The notes beneath the pieces were generated by a model that did not search any database, was not told the DNA's origin, and worked only from the letters and a program-made list of their open reading frames with translations. From positions 70,792-134,791 of the forward strand of contig JADJXF010000021.1 in assembly GCA_016715995.1 (NCBI GenBank): a stretch of 64,000 bases of DNA. Direction: 5' to 3'. The translations under genes were made by a program, and so were the position numbers. Source of the DNA: Flavobacteriales bacterium (GTDB taxonomy: Bacteria; Bacteroidota; Bacteroidia; Flavobacteriales_F; PHOS-HE28). Below are positions 1 through 9,000 of the stretch, in pieces; position 1 is the first letter of the stretch; each line of letters starts with the position of its first letter.

Positions 1-180
1 ATCGGGGTGCTCATCACCGATCACAACGTGCAGGAGACCTTGAGCATCACGGACCGCGCGTACCTGCTCTATGAGGGCCGCATCCTGAAGCAAGGGACGG
101 CCGAAGAGCTTGCAGGTGATGCTGAGGTGCGCGAGAAGTACCTGGGCCGCAATTTCGAGCTACGCCGGGTGAAGCCGTGA
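1..180 (+). CDS. lptB: LPS export ABC transporter ATPase LptB (C-terminal fragment)
   Basis: Only the last 59 residues are in the window; the gene begins upstream. The fragment opens with IGVLITDHNVQETL, the H-loop region characteristic of LptB (TDHN with the switch histidine). It continues with DRAYLLYEGRILKQGTAEEL and ends with a REKYLGRNFEL tail, which also matches the LptB C-terminus. LptB is the cytoplasmic ATPase that powers LptFG-driven transfer of lipopolysaccharide toward the outer membrane. The Walker A, Q-loop and signature motifs lie outside the window, so the call rests on the C-terminal pattern. The 3' end overlaps the convergent gene below by 21 bases. Confidence 0.85.
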   Translation: MGVLITDHNVQETLSITDRAYLLYEGRILKQGTAEELAGDAEVREKYLGRNFELRRVKP

Positions 181-1365
181 TCGCTGCCGACTCTGTTCGG
201 CGAACAGGAAGGCGATCACCAGCAGCGCTTCCAATTGAAGGTATTCATGCCATGGATTGTCCTGCGGGATGCCCGTGGAAAGGATGAATCCCCGTCGGAT
301 CGTGCTGAACACAATCGCAATCACCAGGACGAAGACCAGTGCGGAGGCGGGCCGACGTATGAAGCTGAGCAGGCCGGTCCACCCGCCGAGCCTCGCCCAT
401 TCGCTGCTGAAGGCCTTGCCCAACAACGGCCAAACGATGATCAGCGGCAACGCCAGAACACGGGCCTCTCTTGCCTTTGCCGCAATCAGCACGACCAGGG
501 TGTTCAGCACAAGCGAGATCCAGAATGCCTGCATGGTCTCGCGTGCGCGCGGTTCGGCAGCATTGCTCCCCCGGAAACGAACGAGCAGATACACGGGCAG
601 AAGCAGCGTCATCGCCATATAACCCATCGTCTCTGCGGCCATGGCCGGGCTGCTGAAGTTGAAAGCCCACGTTCCGAATCGATGCAGGCTGTCGTCAAAC
701 GTGGGCCGCATCAAGTCTTGCGATGGCAGGTAGGCGAATAGGAACAAGGCGAATAGCACCACGGGCGAGGCGATGGTAATCGACATGCGCCTAGGAGAAC
801 GCCGGAGCATGACCATGAACAAGGGCATGATGAACAAGCTGGTCTCATGCGCGATCAGGGCAATCGTGAGCGCGGCGATGCTCAGCACGGTCCGGCCATG
901 GACCATGGAGAGCACCGCGCCCAACAGGGCTGCGTATTGAATCGGCTCGTCGTAGGTGTACATAGGGTCGAACCATGCGAAGAGCACTGTGGGAGAAACA
1001 TGGAAGAAGGCCTGCGCCAATAAGGCTTGTTTCGCGGTGGAACCGAATTCAATCGCGAGCCGATACACAAGCAGGCCGCTCGCGAGGAACAGCAGTAGGC
1101 TCAATGCGATGAAGGCGGTCTTGGCCGGGATGCGCGCAATACTGATCGCATCCACGCACCAGGTCGTGAGCGGCCGTCGACGGAAAGAGAAGTCGTCGCC
1201 GCTCCGATGGGCGTTGATGACCTCTTCCACATAGTCGTGCGCCAGTGGCGTGCCATCCCAGGTCTCCGGGCCGCGGTTCAGCATCGTCTCCCAGATCGGA
1301 AGGAAATGCAGCGCGAGCGAAAATGCCGTCAGCAGGATACCGAGCAACAGGCTGTTGCGAGACAT
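160..1365 (-). CDS. polytopic membrane protein, function unknown
   Basis: This 401-residue protein has a signal-anchor-like first helix (about residues 5-25). A soluble segment of about 55 residues follows, with WDGTPLAHDYVEE and an Arg-rich patch, then roughly eight or nine further hydrophobic helices separated by short loops. The pattern of a short periplasmic loop after helix 1 followed by a helix bundle resembles GT-C-type glycosyltransferases and related polyprenyl-sugar-using membrane enzymes. I see no decisive catalytic motif, so the function is left open. It converges on lptB with a 21-base overlap and lies downstream of purS on the same strand. Confidence 0.6.
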   Translation of the reverse strand: MSRNSLLLGILLTAFSLALHFLPIWETMLNRGPETWDGTPLAHDYVEEVINAHRSGDDFSFRRRPLTTWCVDAISIARIPAKTAFIALSLLLFLASGLLVYRLAIEFGSTAKQALLAQAFFHVSPTVLFAWFDPMYTYDEPIQYAALLGAVLSMVHGRTVLSIAALTIALIAHETSLFIMPLFMVMLRRSPRRMSITIASPVVLFALFLFAYLPSQDLMRPTFDDSLHRFGTWAFNFSSPAMAAETMGYMAMTLLLPVYLLVRFRGSNAAEPRARETMQAFWISLVLNTLVVLIAAKAREARVLALPLIIVWPLLGKAFSSEWARLGGWTGLLSFIRRPASALVFVLVIAIVFSTIRRGFILSTGIPQDNPWHEYLQLEALLVIAFLFAEQSRQRSRLHPA

Positions 1366-1384
1366 GCGGTAAACCTAGCCGTAA

Positions 1385-1425
1385 GCAACGGCTCTGGGTT
1401 TTGCATTTCAGCCTTCAGCCGTTGC
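1385..1425. repeat. inverted repeat downstream of purS
   Basis: A perfect 9-bp inverted repeat pairs GCAACGGCT (1385-1393) with AGCCGTTGC (1417-1425) around a 23-base spacer. It sits just after the purS stop on the minus strand and before the next minus-strand gene. It may form a weak terminator or processing stem, but there is no T-run to confirm termination. Confidence 0.35.
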
Positions 1426-1427
1426 CC

Positions 1428-1682
1428 TTAGCCTTCCTCCACCGTGAACGCATACCGCTCCATGATCTGGTTCGCCAGCAGCTTCTTGCAGGCCTCGTCC
1501 ACCTTGGCCTCGGCGGTCTTCTTGTCGGCGGCTTCCACATGCAGGGTGATGTGCTTGCCGATGCGCACGCCGCTGATCTCCGGCAGGCCCAGGTTGCCCA
1601 CGGCGCCAGTGACGGCCTTGCCTTGCGGGTCGAGCAGGTTGTCGTGGGGCATCACATTGATGGAGGCGCGGAATTTCTTCAT
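1428..1682 (-). CDS. purS: phosphoribosylformylglycinamidine synthase subunit PurS
   Basis: This 84-residue protein shows the PurS pattern: an N-terminal strand, then LLDPQGKAVTGAV, VRIGKHITL, and a C-terminal helix with ACKKLLANQIMERYAF. PurS is the small structural subunit that joins PurL and PurQ in FGAM synthase of Gram-positive-type purine synthesis, channelling glutamine-derived ammonia. Its length matches the family (about 80-85 residues). No purL or purQ lies in the window, so the partner subunits must be encoded elsewhere. An imperfect inverted repeat lies upstream, between this gene and pssA. Confidence 0.9.
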   Translation of the reverse strand: MKKFRASINVMPHDNLLDPQGKAVTGAVGNLGLPEISGVRIGKHITLHVEAADKKTAEAKVDEACKKLLANQIMERYAFTVEEG

Positions 1683-1696
1683 GGTGGAATGCGATT

Positions 1697-1781
1697 AACC
1701 GCAACGGCGCGACGGCGCAACGCGAACGCCACGTAGATTATTGGCGTTGCACATTCGTCGCGTCGTTGCGTCGCTGCGGTT
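1697..1781. repeat. imperfect long inverted repeat between pssA and purS
   Basis: The outer arms AACCGCA (1697-1703) and TGCGGTT (1775-1781) match perfectly. The inner arms AACGCCA (1725-1731) and TGGCGTT (1742-1748) also match perfectly. The arms between them are degenerate CGACG-rich sequence that is only partly complementary. The structure fills almost the whole gap between the two minus-strand genes. It could be a transcript-end hairpin or a small palindromic interspersed element. Confidence 0.45.
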
Positions 1782-1785
1782 CAAT

Positions 1786-2597
1786 TCAGGCGGGTTGTTT
1801 TGGGAAGAGCCTACCCCACAACGGGCTGAGCAGGTAGATGATCAGGATCAAAGGAACGGCGAGGATGCCATACAGCAGCACCAGCACGACTCCAGCGCCC
1901 AGCAGCAAGTAGATGACCTCGTTGCCCTTCCACTTGAAGTGCTTGAACTTGAGGGAGGGAAGGGGAGTTCGGAGAGCATAAGAATGCCAAGGACAAGAGG
2001 AAGCCAGAAGATCAGTGGAAAGAGCAGGTGCAGTCTTAATGCACGCCAGAAGATCAACTGGATCGTTTCCACGAAGGGGCCAAATCCGATTCCAGTAGAT
2101 CCTAGGATTAAGGGTATGCTAACCCAGAACAGTGCGTTCGAGGGTGTGGGTAAACCAAGGAACTCTGTCGACTGACGTTTATCGACGTTGAACTTTGCCA
2201 AGCGCCATGCGGAGCAGATTGGGATTGGGGCTAGGACGAGTCCTTTACCCAAGTCGATTAACGCGCTGGGCTCTGCACCCAACCCGAACCAGTCGATTCG
2301 AACGCCGCAACCCACGCAGTCTCCGAAGAAAAAGGAGTCTGGGATGTTGAAAATGACGAACATCGGCGCGACCCCGAAAGTCACCATGTCCGCCAAGCTG
2401 TCCAGTTGCTTGCCCAGTTCACTTCCTCCGCCCAAGGCCCGCGCCGCCAACCCGTCCAGCACATCGAAGGCCGCCCCGGCGAACACCAGCAAACACGCCA
2501 GTGTTAGCTGTCCTTGGGAGGCCAGGAGGATGGATGCGACCCCGCAGGATAGGTTCGCCGTGGTGAGCAGATCGGGAATTCGCGGGAGCCGGGGCAT
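1786..2597 (-). pseudogene. pssA: CDP-diacylglycerol-serine O-phosphatidyltransferase PssA, frameshifted near the 3' end
   Basis: PssA condenses CDP-diacylglycerol with L-serine to make phosphatidylserine in the inner membrane. The CDP-alcohol phosphotransferase motif DG-xx-AR-x8-G-xxx-D-xxx-D is complete at about residues 48-70. It is followed by RLAKFN and GLPTPSNALF, typical of the Bacteroidota enzyme, and several membrane helices. I start at the ATG at 2597 (MPRLPRIPDLL); the open frame extends to 2822 but that extension is not family-like. Around 1951-1967, in runs of C on the coding strand, the frame breaks. The main frame continues as a Ser/Arg-rich nonsense tail to 1848. The next frame gives LKFKHFKWKGNEVIYLLLGA and more membrane sequence, ending at the TGA at 1786-1788. 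One added base restores a protein of about 270 residues. The middle of the gene uses codons rare in its neighbours (TTA, CTA, ATA, TCT). It could be a true lesion or an assembly error. Confidence 0.75.
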
Positions 2598-2625
2598 TGC
2601 CGGGGCCGAAGTTGGGATAATTTCG
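2597..2625 (+). promoter_or_regulatory. putative promoter of the porV2-porU2 pair
   Basis: TTG at 2597-2599, an 18-base spacer and TAATTTCG at 2618-2625 match the Bacteroidota primary-sigma pattern (TTG, 17-20 bases, TAnnTTTG) with one change in the -7 box. It lies 51 bases before the start codon and overlaps the start of the divergent pssA gene. Confidence 0.4.
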
Positions 2626-2676
2626 GGGCAATGATCCAGGCCACCGGCCGTTGAAGGCTGCGTCAATACGAAGCAA

Positions 2677-3780
2677 ATGAAGAAGTTGGGAATGAAGGGA
2701 ATGCGCAGCCTCTGGGCCGGTGCGATGATGGTGTTGTGCGCCACCGCGATGCCGCAGACCGATGCGCCCAAATACAGCAATGAGTTCCTGGCCATCGGCG
2801 TGGGCGCGCGTGCCCTCGGCATGGGCAGCGCATTTACAGCGGCCGTGAGCGATGTGACCAGCGGCTACTGGAACCCCGCGGGGCTGCTGGGCGTTCGCGG
2901 CGACCTCCAGGTGGGCGTGATGCACAGCGAGTATTTCGCGGGCATCGCCAAGTACGACTACGTCGGCCTCGCCAAGCCTATCGATTCCGCCAGCACCATC
3001 GGCTTCTCCTTCATCCGCTTCGGCATCGACAACATCCCTAACACGATCGACCTTATCGATCCGAGCGGCAACATCGATTACGACCGCATCACCACCTTCA
3101 GCAGCGCCGATCATGCCTTCATCATCAGCTACGCGCGCAAACTGCGTGTCCCCGGCCTGAGCGTTGGGGGAAATGCCAAGGTGATCTACCGCCGCGTGGG
3201 CGAGTTTGGCAAGGCCTGGGGCTTCGGCCTCGATGCCGCCGCGCGCTACGATATGGACCGCTTGCGCCTGAGCGCAGTGGTGCGCGATGTCACGGGCACC
3301 TTCAATGCCTGGAGCTACACCTTGGACGAGCGCACCATCGACGTCTTCACCCAGACCGGCAACGAGATTCCCGTGAACAGCGTGGAGGTCACCTTGCCGC
3401 GCTTGATGCTCGGCGTGGCGCGCCAATTCAACTTCGGTTCCAAGTTCGGGCTGGTGACGGCGCTGGACCTGGAGAACACCTTCGATGGCAAGCGCAACAC
3501 ACTGCTCAAGTCGGATCCGGTGAGCGTTGACCCGCGCCTCGGGCTTGAGGTCGGATACGCTGGCATCGTCTTCGTACGCGCCGGTGTCAGCAATTTCCAG
3601 CGCGTCACGGACCTCGCCGACAAGCAGCAGCTCACGGTTCAGCCCAACATCGGCGTTGGCCTCAAGATCAAGAGCCTCGCGCTCGATTACGCCCTCACGG
3701 ACATCGGCGACAACAGCGTGGCGCTCTATTCGAACGTCTTCTCGTTGCGCTTCGACCTATTCAAGCGGCCCTCTTCATGA
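2677..3780 (+). CDS. porV2: PorV/PorQ-family outer-membrane protein, PorV2-like
   Basis: This 367-residue protein starts with a signal peptide (about residues 1-27). The PorV/PorQ hallmark follows: a small segment with GARALGMGSAFTAAVSDVTS and YWNPAGL. Repeated amphipathic beta strands make up the rest, consistent with a 14-strand outer-membrane barrel. In the type IX secretion system PorV shuttles substrates from the translocon to the PorU sortase. A second pair, named PorV2 and PorU2 in current annotations, occurs in many Bacteroidota as neighbouring genes. The next gene is a very long C25-peptidase sortase and overlaps this one by ATGA, which supports that reading. Alternative in-frame starts lie at 2692 and 2701. 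The exact subfamily (PorV, PorV2 or PorQ) cannot be fixed by eye. Confidence 0.75.
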   Translation: MKKLGMKGMRSLWAGAMMVLCATAMPQTDAPKYSNEFLAIGVGARALGMGSAFTAAVSDVTSGYWNPAGLLGVRGDLQVGVMHSEYFAGIAKYDYVGLAKPIDSASTIGFSFIRFGIDNIPNTIDLIDPSGNIDYDRITTFSSADHAFIISYARKLRVPGLSVGGNAKVIYRRVGEFGKAWGFGLDAAARYDMDRLRLSAVVRDVTGTFNAWSYTLDERTIDVFTQTGNEIPVNSVEVTLPRLMLGVARQFNFGSKFGLVTALDLENTFDGKRNTLLKSDPVSVDPRLGLEVGYAGIVFVRAGVSNFQRVTDLADKQQLTVQPNIGVGLKIKSLALDYALTDIGDNSVALYSNVFSLRFDLFKRPSS

Positions 3781-6700
3781 TGAGACTGCTACAGTTGTCG
3801 GTCCTTGCCCTCTTGGTTCCCAGCGTGAATGGGCAATTCCTGGGCTACGGCAATGAGTGGATCGATTACGGCAAGCAGTACTGGAAGTTCGAGGTTTTTG
3901 CGGATGGCGTGTACCGCATCGACAGCGCCGCGTTGGTACAGTCGGGCTTCCCGATAGGCTCGGTGGACCCGCGGCATCTGATGCTCTTCGGCAAGGAGCA
4001 GCAGGTCCCCATCTACGTGCAGGGCGAGGACGACGGGGTATTCAATGCCGGCGATTTCATCGAGTTCCGCGCAGAGAAGGCGGATGGCGTGACCGACCGG
4101 CGGCTGTATCCGTTCCCGGCGGCCAATCCGAACCCGTACTACAGCCTTTACAACGACACGGTGCGCTACTTCCTCACCTGGGATGAGGATGCGCCGGCGA
4201 TGCGCATCGAAACCTACACGAACACGGATGTCAGCGCATACACGCCACAGCCATGGGTGTGGACGGATGCGCTGCTGATCTATGCCGACAATTACATGCA
4301 TGGTTTCATCGATCCATGGCTCGGCTCGCAGAACATCGCGGGCACATCCGGATTGATGATGGAAGCGGAGGGATTCTGCGGCCCGATGGTCTTCAACGCG
4401 AACCCCGGGGAGATGAACATGGACGTCGCGGTGGTCACGCCATCGGCATATACAGCCGCCGATGCGCCGCCCGCGCGCGTCACGACCACCTCCATCGGCA
4501 TGGGTGTAACGGGTCAGGCATGGACGCCGGACCACCATTTGCGCATTTACGCTGGCCCTGGTCTGGGCGATCTCATGCTCGATACCCTCTTCAACGGTGG
4601 CACCACCATGAGGAAGTCCTTCAGCATGCCCGGCACCTGGGTGGGCGCCACCACACCGGTCCGCTTCAACGTGCCGCACGACCTGCCGCTAGGCGCCAGC
4701 AGCCCGAATTACCTCGATTGGCAGGCGGTATCCAACGTCCTCGTCCGCTATGCGCGCACGTTGAGCGCCGTGGGTCCTGGTCCGGTGATGACCGAATCAC
4801 CCGATGACGGCACCGGACCGGTGGTGCGCTTGGACCTCGGCGGCTTCGCGGGCAGTCCGGTGGTGTATGCTTGGGGCGATACCGTGCGACGCATCATTCC
4901 TGTGGCCGGCACGGCATGGCATGCGTTGTTCCCACGCGCCACGGGCAGCCCTACCACACGAGCCTATGTGTTCGCGCAAGAATCCGTGCAGCCCATCACC
5001 GCGTTGCGCAAAGTCACTCCTTCCGGCTTCTTCACGGATTACGAAAGCCTTGGCTTGGACAGTGCGCTCATCATCGTGTCGCACCGCAAACTATGGCCGG
5101 GCAGCACGGCCTATCAGAACTACCGGCAGAACGAGGCGCCACCTCGCCGGCGGAGGAGCACCGTGCTTGTGGATGTGGATGAGCTCTACGACCAATACGG
5201 TGCAGGGGTGCCGATGAATGCCGGCGCGATCCGGATGTTCTGCAAGCACCTGCTCGATACCTGGGATTCGGCCCCGTCCGGGCTGTTCCTCATCGGTAAG
5301 GCGGTGAACACTTGGAACGCCTTCGGCTCGGGCAATCCGAGCGTGCGACCCGATGTCGCCGGTGCATATGCACGCACGCTGGTGCCCACCTTCGGCTATC
5401 CCAGCAGCGATCAGTGCTTCACCATGGGGCTGAACTTCGATCCCCGGCGGATGGACATCCCAGTTGGCCGTATCAGCGCGAACGTGAATGGCGATGTGGT
5501 GGCCTACCTCGACAAGGTGCGCGCCACTGAAACGCAGGCTGCCACGCCAGCGATCTGGCAGAAGAACATCATGCACTTCGCCGGGGGCTTCCAGGCTGAC
5601 GAGATCAATACGCACGCGCTCCTGCTCAGCGGCCTTGGCCAGATTGTAGCGGACACGGCCTTTGGTGCGAATGTGATTCCGTTCAAGAAGACGGTGTCGG
5701 GCACCATCGGGCTTGCCGGCGACTCTGTGCGGCGCGTCATCGAGGACCAGGGCGTCACGCTCATGTCATTCCTGGCCCATGCGTACTCGAGCAGCTTCGA
5801 TTACACCATTGATGAGCCGCAGAACTACAACTGGGGAGGAAAGCACCCGTTGGTCATCGGCAACTCGTGCTACATCGGGAATGTTCACCTGAACGGCAAT
5901 TTCAGCACGAGTGAGGATTGGACCTTGGAGCCTGGCGCCGGCCCGATCGGATTCCTCGCCTCCACACAGCAGGGGTTCCGTCCGTATCTCATGGCATACA
6001 CCGGCAATTTCTATGAGAGCTTCGGCCGGATCAATTACGGGGCCACCATCGGTGAGCACATGAAGCACGCGAGCCTCGCCTCGCAGATACAGTCGCCCAC
6101 GGTTCCGATGGAATGGCATGTGCACACGTTCCATCTGGAAGCCGATCATGCGACGTTGGTGCTCAACACGCATCCGCTTCCCGACTATTCAGTGAACGAG
6201 GCTGAGATTTTCTTCGAGCCCCCGATCGTGACGGCTGATGTGGACAGCTTCACGGTGAAGGTGGTGGTGAGCAACCTGGCGCGCGCCGTCGATGCCCAGT
6301 TCAACGTGGAACTGCTTCGCATCAATCCTGGCCTAGGCGCGCAGCCGGTCAGCCACTTCACCTCGCTGTCGAACGTTTATCTGCGCGATACGGCAGTGTT
6401 CCGCATTCCCACCCTCGGCTTCAGCGGCGGCCAAGGCAGCAATCAGCTGGAGATGCGCGTGGACCTGGGCCCGGACCTGGTCGATGAGATGGAGAATGTG
6501 GCGAACAACACCGTCACGACATCGCTTTTCATCACCAGTGGGGATATCATACCGGTGTACCCGTATGATTTCGCCATCATCCCCGAGCCCGGCTCGCCCC
6601 TGAAGGCGAGCACCGGCGATCCACTCGCACCGGTCCGCACTTACGTGTTCCAGATTGATACCATCGATACGTTCAACAGCCCGGTGATGGAGAGCTTCAC

Positions 6701-8945
6701 CACGCAGGCGCCGGGAGGCGTGGTCACGTGGGATCCGCCGGGCATCTTCGCGCTCAGCGCCACGCAGGACAGCCTCGTGTATTACTGGCGCTGCAGCATC
6801 GACAGCGCATCGTCGGGCAACAACCAGTACAATTGGTACGAGCGCTCCTTCCAGCATATCCCGGGCAAGCGTGGCTGGGGCCAGGCGCACTTCTTCCAAT
6901 TCAAGAACGACAGCTACTCGGGCATCACGTGGGACCGTCCGGAGCGGGATTTCGACTTTGATGAGAGCGAACGTAACCTGCGGGCCAGCGTCAGTGGGAA
7001 TGTCGGCGGACCAGGAATCAATTGGTCCATCGACCTCACCCCGCAGGATTATGGGGGCTGCGGACCTGCTGCTTGGAGCGTGGCGGTGGTGGACCCGGTA
7101 ACGTTCGAGGCGTGGGCCACCTACTGGACCGATGCGCAAGGCCAGGTCTTCAACCCCAACAACAACTTCGGTAACGGGAACAACAACGGCGCCTGCAGGA
7201 ACCGGCCGGAGAAGTACTTCGCTTTCAGCACGGGCTCTTCATCGCAGCTCGACGGGCTGGAGAGCATGCTCAACACGGGCATCCCCGATGGGCATCACAT
7301 CCTGATCTATTCATGGCGCCACCTGGACAAGTACGGCACCAACTTGAACGGAGGTGCCGGAGTGTTGCAGGCTTTGGAGAACATGGGCGCGCCGGAGTTC
7401 GACTTGTTGCCAGACAGCGTGCCGTACATCTGTTACGTGCGCAAAGGCTATCCGGAGACTTTCCGCGATACGGTCGGCATCTCGCTCACCGATACGGTCA
7501 ATCTTAGCGTGTGGGTGCCCACCGCCTTCGCGCAAGGCGTCATCACCACGATGGACGCCGGACCTGCGTTCAATTGGGAGGCATTGTATTGGGATGAGCG
7601 CCCGAGCGATGAGTTCGACACCACGCGCATCAAGCTGTACGGCCGTCCCACCGGCAGCAATCAATTCGTAGAATTGATGGACCTGCCTAGCGCGCAGGAT
7701 TCGGTGCCTGACCTCGGCACCCTCGTGAGCGCTGCCCAGTACCCGGTGCTGCGCATCCAGGGGCGATTCCGGGATGGCAACACCTCCGATGCGAAGCCCG
7801 CGCAGTTGCAGCGCTGGCAGCTGCTGAGCAGCCCCGTGCCCGAATGCGCCATCCATCCGCCATTGGGCTATTACAATGCGCTTGATGGCTGGGCGGAAGG
7901 ACAGCAGGCCGCTGTGGCCGTGGCGGTGCAGAACATCAGCGAGTTGGACATGGACAGCCTGCTCATGGGCGCCTGGGTGATTGGTCGCGACAACGTTCGG
8001 CGCGGCATCCACTACCGGTTGAATGCGCCCCTGCCGGCAGGGGCTTGGTTGGTGGACACCATACGGTTCAGCACGATCGGCCTGGGTGGTTGGAACACCT
8101 TGGTGATCGAGGCGAATCCGGTCGATAGCCTCACCGGCAGCTATCATCAATTCGAGCAATACCATTTCAACAACATCGCCCAATTGCGCTTCGAGGTGGA
8201 CGAGGACCTCGAGAACCCCATCCTCGATGTCACCTTCGATGGCCGACACATCCTGAATGGCGACATCGTCTCCGCTCGGCCTGAGGTGCAGATTACCCTC
8301 GATGATGAGAACCCCATTCGTCTGCTTGAATCTCCCGGCGACACGGCGGTCTTCAAGGTCTTCCTACAGCGCCCAGGCGCGTCGACCGTGGAACGGCTAT
8401 GGTTCCGTGATGGGGCCGGCAACGAGATTCTGCAGTTCATCCCTGCCAATGGGCCGCAGAACGTGGCGCGCATCCTGTACCACCCGAATTTCATGGCCGA
8501 TGGGGAGTATTGCCTTACCGTACAAGCCTCGGACCTCAGCCTCAATCCCAGCGGCGACGACGATTATAAGATCTGCTTCGAGGTGGTGAACCGTAGCACG
8601 ATCACGGATGTGCTCAACTATCCGAACCCCTTCACCACGAGCACGCGCTTCGTTTTCACGCTCACGGGCACGGAGGTGCCGAGCTACATGAAGATCCAGA
8701 TCCTCACGGTCACGGGCAAGGTGGTGCGAGAGGTCTCGACGGCTGAGTTGGGCTCCTTGTACATCGGGCGGAACATCACGGACTTCGCATGGGACGGCAC
8801 CGACCAGTTCGGGGACCGGCTCGCGCGTGGCGTTTACCTCTACCGCGTCATCGCGCGGCTGAACGGTGAGGAGATCGAGGTGCGGGAATCGCAGGCCTCG
8901 CAGTACCTCACCAAGGGCTTCGGCAAGATGTACCTCTTGCGCTGA
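3777..8945 (+). CDS. porU2: T9SS sortase-like C25 peptidase, PorU2-like
   Basis: This is a 1722-residue secreted protein with a clear signal peptide (MMRLLQLSVLALLVPSVNG). An N-terminal region with YWKFEVFADGVYRID is typical of PorU-type proteins. A gingipain-like C25 domain spans about residues 430-780. It contains LFLIGKAVNTWNAFGS, DIPVGRISAN, and candidate catalytic residues His668 (FLAHAYSS) and Cys698 (GNSCYIGN). A long all-beta region follows. The C-terminus is an FlgD/T9SS-like domain (LNYPNPFTTSTRFVFTLTG, DGTDQFGDRLARGVYLYR). PorU cleaves the C-terminal signal of T9SS cargo and attaches it to lipopolysaccharide. Canonical PorU is about 1100-1300 residues, so the length fits the PorU2 group. 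It overlaps the PorV2-like gene by four bases and is probably co-translated with it. Confidence 0.75.
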   Translation: MMRLLQLSVLALLVPSVNGQFLGYGNEWIDYGKQYWKFEVFADGVYRIDSAALVQSGFPIGSVDPRHLMLFGKEQQVPIYVQGEDDGVFNAGDFIEFRAEKADGVTDRRLYPFPAANPNPYYSLYNDTVRYFLTWDEDAPAMRIETYTNTDVSAYTPQPWVWTDALLIYADNYMHGFIDPWLGSQNIAGTSGLMMEAEGFCGPMVFNANPGEMNMDVAVVTPSAYTAADAPPARVTTTSIGMGVTGQAWTPDHHLRIYAGPGLGDLMLDTLFNGGTTMRKSFSMPGTWVGATTPVRFNVPHDLPLGASSPNYLDWQAVSNVLVRYARTLSAVGPGPVMTESPDDGTGPVVRLDLGGFAGSPVVYAWGDTVRRIIPVAGTAWHALFPRATGSPTTRAYVFAQESVQPITALRKVTPSGFFTDYESLGLDSALIIVSHRKLWPGSTAYQNYRQNEAPPRRRRSTVLVDVDELYDQYGAGVPMNAGAIRMFCKHLLDTWDSAPSGLFLIGKAVNTWNAFGSGNPSVRPDVAGAYARTLVPTFGYPSSDQCFTMGLNFDPRRMDIPVGRISANVNGDVVAYLDKVRATETQAATPAIWQKNIMHFAGGFQADEINTHALLLSGLGQIVADTAFGANVIPFKKTVSGTIGLAGDSVRRVIEDQGVTLMSFLAHAYSSSFDYTIDEPQNYNWGGKHPLVIGNSCYIGNVHLNGNFSTSEDWTLEPGAGPIGFLASTQQGFRPYLMAYTGNFYESFGRINYGATIGEHMKHASLASQIQSPTVPMEWHVHTFHLEADHATLVLNTHPLPDYSVNEAEIFFEPPIVTADVDSFTVKVVVSNLARAVDAQFNVELLRINPGLGAQPVSHFTSLSNVYLRDTAVFRIPTLGFSGGQGSNQLEMRVDLGPDLVDEMENVANNTVTTSLFITSGDIIPVYPYDFAIIPEPGSPLKASTGDPLAPVRTYVFQIDTIDTFNSPVMESFTTQAPGGVVTWDPPGIFALSATQDSLVYYWRCSIDSASSGNNQYNWYERSFQHIPGKRGWGQAHFFQFKNDSYSGITWDRPERDFDFDESERNLRASVSGNVGGPGINWSIDLTPQDYGGCGPAAWSVAVVDPVTFEAWATYWTDAQGQVFNPNNNFGNGNNNGACRNRPEKYFAFSTGSSSQLDGLESMLNTGIPDGHHILIYSWRHLDKYGTNLNGGAGVLQALENMGAPEFDLLPDSVPYICYVRKGYPETFRDTVGISLTDTVNLSVWVPTAFAQGVITTMDAGPAFNWEALYWDERPSDEFDTTRIKLYGRPTGSNQFVELMDLPSAQDSVPDLGTLVSAAQYPVLRIQGRFRDGNTSDAKPAQLQRWQLLSSPVPECAIHPPLGYYNALDGWAEGQQAAVAVAVQNISELDMDSLLMGAWVIGRDNVRRGIHYRLNAPLPAGAWLVDTIRFSTIGLGGWNTLVIEANPVDSLTGSYHQFEQYHFNNIAQLRFEVDEDLENPILDVTFDGRHILNGDIVSARPEVQITLDDENPIRLLESPGDTAVFKVFLQRPGASTVERLWFRDGAGNEILQFIPANGPQNVARILYHPNFMADGEYCLTVQASDLSLNPSGDDDYKICFEVVNRSTITDVLNYPNPFTTSTRFVFTLTGTEVPSYMKIQILTVTGKVVREVSTAELGSLYIGRNITDFAWDGTDQFGDRLARGVYLYRVIARLNGEEIEVRESQASQYLTKGFGKMYLLR

Positions 8946-9000
8946 GGGCGAGTGCTTCCTCCGCATCAGTGGCTTACCCGGCACCGGGTACATTCGCCGC

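Noticed and set aside
2419..3426. Minus-strand frame of 335 codons opposite the PorV-like gene
   Set aside because: Ala/His/Glu-rich low-complexity translation without motifs; the plus strand encodes a recognisable barrel protein with a signal peptide.
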